Position numbers and translations under genes: made by a program. A stretch of 64,000 nt of DNA. Origin: Klebsiella pneumoniae (GTDB lineage Bacteria; Pseudomonadota; Gammaproteobacteria; Pseudomonadales; Pseudohongiellaceae). The DNA lies in the NCBI GenBank assembly GCA_945869725.1, contig CAMBPO010000003.1, positions 21,083 through 85,082 on the forward strand, read 5' to 3'. The notes under the pieces are model-generated. The model worked only from the letters and a program-made list of their open reading frames with translations, did not search any database and was not told the DNA's origin. Below, one piece after another: positions 58,268-64,000 of this stretch (positions are counted from its first letter, which is position 1; each line of letters begins with the position of its first letter).

Positions 58268-59179
58268 ATGAACAACATCAACAATAAAACGCCTCTATTC
58301 TCACGTCTTCATGTGTTGTGTGTCTCATGGGTGGCCCTGCTATTAATGAGCGCAGGTAACGCGCAGACCTTGGCTGAACAACTGCTGCCACTGCTTGAAA
58401 ATCCGATAAACCCGTTGCTGGAAATTTCATCGTCGGAGGGCGATATCTATGTTGAGCTGTTACCTGATGCCGCGCCGTTGAATGTTCGCAGAATTCTCGA
58501 TCTGGCCAACGGTCAATTGATGCCACAGGGCAATGAACGGCGCTACTATGATGGTCTGACATTTCACAGGGTTGTACCCGGAACGTTTTTGCAGACCGGA
58601 GCTGCCGAGAGAGCTGGACGTGAACGGCCACCCGCCATTGCAGATGAAATAAATGCACGAGGTTTGGGTCTTGAACAACAGCCGCTTCTGGACAGTCTTG
58701 GACGGCCTCATCCGTGGATGAATATCGCTGATACCGCGGATTTTCAGAACAGAGTACTAGTGCCCTTCTACCGAAGTCTGGATATCCGCAGCACAGAGCA
58801 GGCCATCGCCCAGCAAGAACGGATCACAGCAAGACTTGGCACAATGAATATCATGCAGGTTCATGAGTTGGCTGGATATCGGTACAACGCATCTTTGCCC
58901 TCGCGCCGCCCGCTCGCTGGCAGCCTGTTACTGGCAAATACCGGGCCGGGTACCAATGATGCAGGACTGATTATTACCCTGATTGACACTCCCTGGTTGA
59001 TGGCGACTCACACTGTGATTGGCAGGGTGGTCTCCGGGCTCAGTCTTGCTAACAGCATCAGTCGTCAGCCAGAAGGCAGCGTGCGCATCTACCACATTAG
59101 GACTGTCGATACTTCGACGGTCAACCTACCCCTGCAAACCACTACCGAGGGAGCAACCAATGAGTCAATCCAGCCGTAA
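58268..59179 (+). CDS. Exported, divergent cyclophilin-like protein
   Basis: Signal peptide ending near AGNAQ. The first half of a cyclophilin domain follows (SSSEGDIYVELLPDAAPLNVRRIL and FHRVVPGTFLQTG). The usual GSQFFI region is displaced by about 80 extra residues (roughly 130-210, including a helical AIAQQERITARLGTMNIMQ segment). The fold then resumes with NTGPGTNDAGLIITLIDTPWL and HTVIGRVVSGLSL. At 303 residues it is far longer than the other two cyclophilins here. The catalytic Arg is kept, but other active-site positions differ, so isomerase activity is uncertain. Confidence 0.82.
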   Translation: MNNINNKTPLFSRLHVLCVSWVALLLMSAGNAQTLAEQLLPLLENPINPLLEISSSEGDIYVELLPDAAPLNVRRILDLANGQLMPQGNERRYYDGLTFHRVVPGTFLQTGAAERAGRERPPAIADEINARGLGLEQQPLLDSLGRPHPWMNIADTADFQNRVLVPFYRSLDIRSTEQAIAQQERITARLGTMNIMQVHELAGYRYNASLPSRRPLAGSLLLANTGPGTNDAGLIITLIDTPWLMATHTVIGRVVSGLSLANSISRQPEGSVRIYHIRTVDTSTVNLPLQTTTEGATNESIQP

Positions 59180-59384
59180 AAAGCCAACAAAAACAAAGAC
59201 TAGATTGAAGGCCACCAGCTTTATGGCGATGTGTATCACTTGTGGGGTTTTTCTGGGGTTTGGTCTCGGAGCACTGCTTAGCAATGTGTTAATTTTAACG
59301 CTAATGGGGCTGGTAGCAGGCGCTGCAGCCGGGTATTACATAGACAAACGAAACGGCATCGCCTACACACAGCCCAGGCGCTGA
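59160..59384 (+). CDS. Small membrane protein with two helices
   Basis: Seventy-four residues. A basic N-terminus (SRKKPTKTKTRLKA) precedes two hydrophobic segments (about residues 22-40 and 43-62) rich in Gly. A short basic tail follows. The ATG at 59160 overlaps the end of the cyclophilin-like gene, with GAGGGAG just upstream, so it is translationally coupled. The glycine pattern GFGLGALL/VAGAAAGYYID suggests packed helices. No family recognised. It converges directly on dinG, whose stop begins at the next base. Confidence 0.75.
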   Translation: MSQSSRKKPTKTKTRLKATSFMAMCITCGVFLGFGLGALLSNVLILTLMGLVAGAAAGYYIDKRNGIAYTQPRR

Positions 59385-61682
59385 TTACACGCGGCCTGTC
59401 AGTGGCTGGGGCCGCTCAAGCCAGTCGGGGAATATCTCCCGCGAAAATGGCGGCAGTGAGGCAAGAATAGACTTACCGTAGAATTTGCTGATGAGACGTT
59501 CATCAAAGACTGTAATCCGACCGGTATCCGTTTCACTGCGAAGCAGCCGACCCGCTGCCTGAACAAGTCTGAACGAAGCTTCGGGCACCGATAACGTCAT
59601 AAATGCATTTCTGCCTTGTTGTTCTACCCATTGGGCCAAGGTCGCCTCTATGGGGTCATTCGGAACTGAAAACGGTATTTTTGCGATAAGCACGTGTTCG
59701 CAATAGCGGCCAGGCAGATCTACGCCTTCAGCGAAACTTGCCAAACCAAAAATAACGCTGTGATTCCCATCATCAACTTTTTGTCTGTGCAAGGTTAGCA
59801 ACTGCGCTTTTTGGTAGTCATCCTGACACAAGATTACTTTGCGTAACTCAGGGGATATACCTTCCAGTACATCCAGCATTTGTCGTCTTGAACTGAACAA
59901 CATCAACGACGCTTCTTTAGGATTCAGCAGGTCAGGCAACAAAGAGATAATGGCAGCAGTGTGTGCTCTTGTGTCGGCGGGATCGCAGTTTAAGCGCGGA
60001 ATAATCAGTTTTGCAGCGTTAGCATAGTCAAACGGGCTGCTGATGCGGTGATAAACAGTATGTGCTGGAAGTCCTGCACGCATCGCCAGCACATCAAATG
60101 TGCCTAGCGCAGACAAGGTTGCCGATGTCAGGACCGCGCCGGCACAGCGTTGCCACAGATGCTCTATCAATGTTTGCGCCGCCAGCACCGGACTGCAACT
60201 GAGTTGATAGTCCATGGGTTCCTGGTGACTTCCGGAAACCGCGCCTCCATAAGCTGAAGTGATCGCGCTTAGCCAGCGAGCAGCGGGGGCTTCATCTGCA
60301 GAATCGAACCGTGCAAACGCCTGCCAGAGTTTTTCATTACTGTCCGAGCGTGCGACCATGCCGCCGATCATGGGAAACCATAACTCCGCGTGTTGTCTGG
60401 CTATTAATGTATCGGCTTCCTCCATCTGCCTGCGAAGTGCAGAGGCTATTTCACGAAGGCGTCGACTGAAGATCGTAAAAGAAGCACCTAGTTGCCTTGC
60501 ATGCTCACGTAATTCTTCAGGCACGACCCCTAGTTCAAAAGTCATAGTGTCGGCGCTATCAATATTCCTTGCTTCAGAACCCTTGCTGTCCCCTACTTTC
60601 AGTAAGTACTGCGCATAAAGATGTTCAAGCATCATCAACACGGACGAACATTGTTCGGCTGTTGATTTTGCGACTGGCTCAAGGTCGGCGCATTCTCGAC
60701 TGATGACTCCATTGTCTTGTAACCGACTGTCAGTCATGAGCTTTCTTAGCGAGCGACTGACAGTTTCCAGCCAGGCGAGTGTGCTTCGCAGACGGGTGGC
60801 TGAAGAAAAGTGTTGATTGGTCTTGCCAGGCAAATGATGGGCTTCATCAAATATATAGATGGTGTCTTCAGGAGCGGGAAGAATTACGCCGCCGCCCAGT
60901 GCGAGATCGACCAATACCAGATCGTGATTAGCGATAATGCAATCTACTTGTTGCACCTGTTCGCGGGCTTTGTAAAAAAAGCAACGTTTGAAATTACTGC
61001 ACTTTTGGCCCGCGCATTGTCCTGCTTCAACGGTGACAGGCGACCAGTCTTTGTCACTGATCACTCCTGACCAGTCATCCCTGTCCCCTTGCCACTGGCC
61101 GGCACTGATTTTTTCCAGCATGTCTTCGTATAGAGCAAGGTTGTTATCTACTGGGTTATCCAACTCAACACCAAACAACTCCAGCATGGCATCCTGGCTG
61201 GAATTTCCCTGCAGTAACTGATCAAGTCGTGACAGGCACAGGTAGCGACCCCGTCCCTTAGCCAACACATAACTGAATTCTAGGCCACTGTGCTGAAGAA
61301 TATCCGGAAGGTCGCGCATTGAGACTTGTTCCTGCAAAGCGACAGTAGCAGTTGCCAGCACTACTTTCTTCCCCAAATGACGTGCTAACGGGAGTGTCCC
61401 CAGCACATAAGCCAGGGTTTTACCCGTCCCTGTTCCTGCTTCAATCACAATTACCGGACTTGCAGATAGTGTTTGATCAGCTGTTTGAAGCGACGGGGTC
61501 AGTTCATGTCCTGTGGCTGCTTGACTCGCTTCGGGGAAGGTCGCGTCAGTGTCGATCACCGACAAGGCCTTGGCAATTTCAGCAATCATCAGGCGTTGAC
61601 CACTCCTGGCACGTAACGACTTACGACTTAAAATTTGCCGGTAAGCGTTTTGAATTTCGTCCTTGATATGATCAGCAAGCAT
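59385..61682 (-). CDS. dinG: ATP-dependent DNA helicase DinG
   Basis: Fe-S helicase of the XPD/DinG type (765 residues) that unwinds R-loops and forked DNA. The Walker A motif is AGTGTGKTLAYVLG. The Fe-S domain has GRYLCLSRL and CAGQKCSNFKRCFFY, giving the four cysteines. The DEAH box is DEAHHLPG. Motif VI is LVQAAGRLLRSETDTGR. All motifs are intact. I saw no LexA operator upstream. Confidence 0.95.
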   Translation of the reverse strand: MLADHIKDEIQNAYRQILSRKSLRARSGQRLMIAEIAKALSVIDTDATFPEASQAATGHELTPSLQTADQTLSASPVIVIEAGTGTGKTLAYVLGTLPLARHLGKKVVLATATVALQEQVSMRDLPDILQHSGLEFSYVLAKGRGRYLCLSRLDQLLQGNSSQDAMLELFGVELDNPVDNNLALYEDMLEKISAGQWQGDRDDWSGVISDKDWSPVTVEAGQCAGQKCSNFKRCFFYKAREQVQQVDCIIANHDLVLVDLALGGGVILPAPEDTIYIFDEAHHLPGKTNQHFSSATRLRSTLAWLETVSRSLRKLMTDSRLQDNGVISRECADLEPVAKSTAEQCSSVLMMLEHLYAQYLLKVGDSKGSEARNIDSADTMTFELGVVPEELREHARQLGASFTIFSRRLREIASALRRQMEEADTLIARQHAELWFPMIGGMVARSDSNEKLWQAFARFDSADEAPAARWLSAITSAYGGAVSGSHQEPMDYQLSCSPVLAAQTLIEHLWQRCAGAVLTSATLSALGTFDVLAMRAGLPAHTVYHRISSPFDYANAAKLIIPRLNCDPADTRAHTAAIISLLPDLLNPKEASLMLFSSRRQMLDVLEGISPELRKVILCQDDYQKAQLLTLHRQKVDDGNHSVIFGLASFAEGVDLPGRYCEHVLIAKIPFSVPNDPIEATLAQWVEQQGRNAFMTLSVPEASFRLVQAAGRLLRSETDTGRITVFDERLISKFYGKSILASLPPFSREIFPDWLERPQPLTGRV

Positions 61683-61796
61683 GGTTTTGCAGCCTTAAGA
61701 TTTTTGGCATTGGCAGTACAATGACTTCATCGTGCGTGCTGTGATTATAGCACTCGTCTGCTATGATACATGGCCGATCAGGGAGAGCAGTAATTT

Positions 61797-63740
61797 ATGA
61801 CTTCGTCGACTAACCAGAATACTCAAGAGCCAGAATCAATTGTGGATGTTGAAACCCTTATGCTACCTGCCGAGCCGGTGCCTGAAGGGGAATCCGCTCA
61901 TTCGGAACCCAGACAGGCAGCCAAGCCGGTTGATAATCGCACTGAATCTGAAAAATTGCAGAGTGCGATCCATGGCACGTCATACAAGGATCAGCCTACC
62001 CTGTTTGCTCTGAAGCGCAGGCTTGAAAGACTGGCTCTCGCCGAGGTTACCGATCAGCCGCCGACAGATACCATCGTTGCACTATCAGCGTTGCTTGATC
62101 AACGCTTGAGTGAATACGACAACTGGCAAAAAAAGCAGGTGCTTGAAATCGAGCAAGATATCGCAAAGGTCAGTGTCCGGATTGCAGAAGGCAAAATCAC
62201 GGAAGCGCAAAGTCAACTTGATCGTAACCACAACCAGTTAAAACGAATCAATCCCGATGATCAGGCAAAGTTGCTTACGTTGATCGCACCACTGCGTGAA
62301 GAATTGGCTAGATTGCTGGATTGGAAAAAATTCGCTTCCTCCGAAAAGAAAAAAGAACTGATCGATAAAATGCAGGCCCTGACTGATAGCACGGTCCAGC
62401 CAGCCCAAAAGGCAAAACTGGTGCGTGCACTGCAGGATGAGTGGAAGACACTTGGACATTCGGATGATAACGATGCTCTGTGGACTCAGTTTAGTGAGTT
62501 TGCTAGGGTCGCATTTGAGCCCTGCAAAACCTACTTCAAGGATCGCAAAGATCAGCAGGCGGGCAACCTGATTGCCCGCAATAATATTTGTGAGCAACTG
62601 GAGGCGTATTCTGTAACGATCAAAGACATCGGTGTCAATCTGAATGAACTAACGCGTCTCGAGAATCAAGCGCGCGAGGACTGGAAAAAATATGCTCCCG
62701 TCGCCCAAGCTAAAATCAACGCGTTACAGGAACGTTTTAATGCAGTCCTGACAGACCTTCGGCATCATCGTCGCCAGGCCACGCAGTCTCATAATGCTGC
62801 TAAACTAGCATTGATAGAACAGGCCAAAGTATTGGTCACCAGCGAGGATATCGGCGGTGCGATACAACAGGCTAAATCATTACAGCAGCAGTGGAAGGAT
62901 CTTGGTCCCGGATCATTTAAAGATGATCGAAAACTCTGGAATGATTTCAGGGCTGCGTGTGACGCCCTGTTTGCACGCAGGGATGAGATCAGCAAAGAAA
63001 AGCGTCAACAAGGTAGAAGCTCGAGCACCACGTCGCCTGTCAAAGAAATTCTAAAATCTGTCAGTGCACTGCTTGCCCTTGATGATGAATCATTCAGCGA
63101 TTCACGGGCAAAATTCACGGCGCTCTCTGAGGCATTTAAAGAAGCGCTGACGCCTGACATGAAAAACGAACGCAAAATATTCCAGGAGCAGTTCAGCAAA
63201 CTTGCGAAGCAGTTTGATGCTCGTTTGCGTGCAACGCCTGATCGGAAAACATTGCAATTGTTGCAACAGGTTCACACACAGGCAAATTTCTGCAGAGAGC
63301 TGGAGGATCTTTTGGCTACAGGTTCTTCTATTGCTGAATCAACAGAAATGCTTGAACAACACTGGCAGACTTTCGAAAAAGTCGCAGATGATGCTCTTGA
63401 GCAATTGCTGAAGAAACGATTTCAGCAGGTACTTAAATCACATAGCGATAATAATGGCTGGTCGGGTTTAGCTGAGAAGCACGATTTGCGCGCACGAGAA
63501 TTGTGTGTAGAAGCAGAGATAATGCTGGGAGCAGATACACCTGCCGCTGATAAGGCAATACGCATGCAACAGCAACTGAATCAGTTGCAACGTGGTCTTG
63601 GCAGAGCGCCGTTATCACAGAAAGAAAAAGCACAAAGAATGCAGATGATCGAATTGCATGTGCTGGCGATGGGGCCATTGACCGCGCTCAACCGTGGCAG
63701 TCTTGAGCAGAGAATACAGCAGCTTAAGCTAAAACTGTGA
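61797..63740 (+). CDS. DUF349 domain protein
   Basis: Long, highly charged, mostly helical protein of 647 residues. Repeated DUF349 units share lines such as LVRALQDEWKTLGHSDDNDALWTQF and AKSLQQQWKDLGPGSFKDDRKLW, each with a W-K-x-L-G core followed by a W or F segment. The first 60 residues are acidic and low complexity. DUF349 proteins are widespread in gammaproteobacteria and of unclear function. It is divergent from dinG across 114 bases. Confidence 0.88.
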   Translation: MTSSTNQNTQEPESIVDVETLMLPAEPVPEGESAHSEPRQAAKPVDNRTESEKLQSAIHGTSYKDQPTLFALKRRLERLALAEVTDQPPTDTIVALSALLDQRLSEYDNWQKKQVLEIEQDIAKVSVRIAEGKITEAQSQLDRNHNQLKRINPDDQAKLLTLIAPLREELARLLDWKKFASSEKKKELIDKMQALTDSTVQPAQKAKLVRALQDEWKTLGHSDDNDALWTQFSEFARVAFEPCKTYFKDRKDQQAGNLIARNNICEQLEAYSVTIKDIGVNLNELTRLENQAREDWKKYAPVAQAKINALQERFNAVLTDLRHHRRQATQSHNAAKLALIEQAKVLVTSEDIGGAIQQAKSLQQQWKDLGPGSFKDDRKLWNDFRAACDALFARRDEISKEKRQQGRSSSTTSPVKEILKSVSALLALDDESFSDSRAKFTALSEAFKEALTPDMKNERKIFQEQFSKLAKQFDARLRATPDRKTLQLLQQVHTQANFCRELEDLLATGSSIAESTEMLEQHWQTFEKVADDALEQLLKKRFQQVLKSHSDNNGWSGLAEKHDLRARELCVEAEIMLGADTPAADKAIRMQQQLNQLQRGLGRAPLSQKEKAQRMQMIELHVLAMGPLTALNRGSLEQRIQQLKLKL

Positions 63741-63784
63741 TCTTGAATGTCCGGGATTGAGGCGATTCTGTTAGCAGAATTTCC

Positions 63785-64000
63785 TCATTCCGCGCCCTGC
63801 ATTTCAGACATCAGCCCATAGCGGCTGAAAAAAGGATTAGCGTACATCTGTAAGACATATCGCCTAATGATGGGATCCAGCTTTGAGATTCTTTCTTCAA
63901 ACTGTGCTTTGCTATCTGGATCGATCTGCGATGTAGCAAGAATTCTGGCGCCTTCATCCGATACAAGCGGAACAAGTGTTTCATCGATCTGACGCAATAA
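63785..64000 (-). CDS. Unidentified protein, C-terminal part only
   Basis: A frame open to the right edge encodes the last 71 residues of a protein, ending with RYGLMSEMQGAE. It is rich in Ile, Arg and Glu and looks helical (SKAQFEERISKLDPIIRRYVLQ). No signature I can name. It is convergent with the DUF349 gene (44 bases between stops). The start and most of the gene lie outside the window. Confidence 0.5.
   Translation of the reverse strand, partial: LLRQIDETLVPLVSDEGARILATSQIDPDSKAQFEERISKLDPIIRRYVLQMYANPFFSRYGLMSEMQGAE

Overview
The window is a stretch of a gammaproteobacterial chromosome, most like the Pseudomonas/Cellvibrio side of the class and probably a marine lineage (the taxon is inference). 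The evidence is gene order. The blocks uvrB – tRNA-Asn – wbpM/wbpL – ihfB – rpsA – cmk – tyrA/aroA – pheA – gyrA – mtaD – ubiG – mupP – yciK, rluB – scpB – scpA – trpS, dcd – metG – rnf – nth, and argG – pyrC – rnt – grxD – argF follow the order I recall from Pseudomonas. NrdA/NrdB also resemble the Pseudomonas class Ia enzyme. Almost all of the window is dense core genome. I see no prophage, insertion sequence, CRISPR array or defence island.

Layout. 1-2 kb: 5'-proximal part of uvrB and tRNA-Asn. 2-7.3 kb: a cyclophilin behind a 12-C tract, then a two-gene envelope polysaccharide unit (wbpM-like and wbpL-like), comEA-like, pyrF and lapA. 7.3-15.7 kb, minus strand: ihfB, rpsA, cmk, a TyrA-EPSP-synthase-like fusion, pheA and gyrA. 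15.8-19.5 kb, plus strand: mtaD, ubiG, a HAD phosphatase and a YciK-type SDR, then a decayed reading frame. 19.9-24.4 kb, minus strand: rluB, scpB, scpA, trpS and a YciO/TsaC-family gene. 24.5-28.5 kb: yciI, a second cyclophilin, xthA, a 532-bp non-coding region holding a 33-residue membrane peptide and three hairpins, moaB and moaA. 28.5-35.9 kb: complete system I cytochrome c maturation operon ccmABCDEFGHI. 36-40.6 kb: dcd, a secreted trypsin-like PDZ protease, metG and rubredoxin. 40.8-46.1 kb: rnfABCDE-nth without rnfG. 46.1-47.9 kb: two convergent glycosyltransferases. 48-53 kb: argG, pyrC, rnt, grxD and argF. 53-57.5 kb: nrdAB behind a promoter with DnaA-like and NrdR-like boxes. 57.5-64 kb: a MocA-like nucleotidyltransferase, a third, divergent cyclophilin, a small membrane protein, dinG, a DUF349 protein and a partial gene.

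The most unusual signal is the rnf locus. Its position and its overlapping operon structure are canonical, and RnfB and RnfC keep all visible Fe-S and flavin motifs. However, rnfG is absent, all four cysteines expected to hold the intramembrane Fe-S cluster in RnfA and RnfE are replaced, and the RnfD flavinylation motif is altered. This looks like a conserved but rewired NADH/Fe-S membrane complex, not a wreck. A second theme is erosion of the aromatic amino acid block: the EPSP-synthase half of the TyrA fusion has lost its catalytic residues, PheA has no chorismate mutase domain, and serC and hisC are missing from their usual places. Further points are the contracted O-antigen locus, a decayed sensor-like frame after yciK, and the small peptide with its structured downstream RNA.
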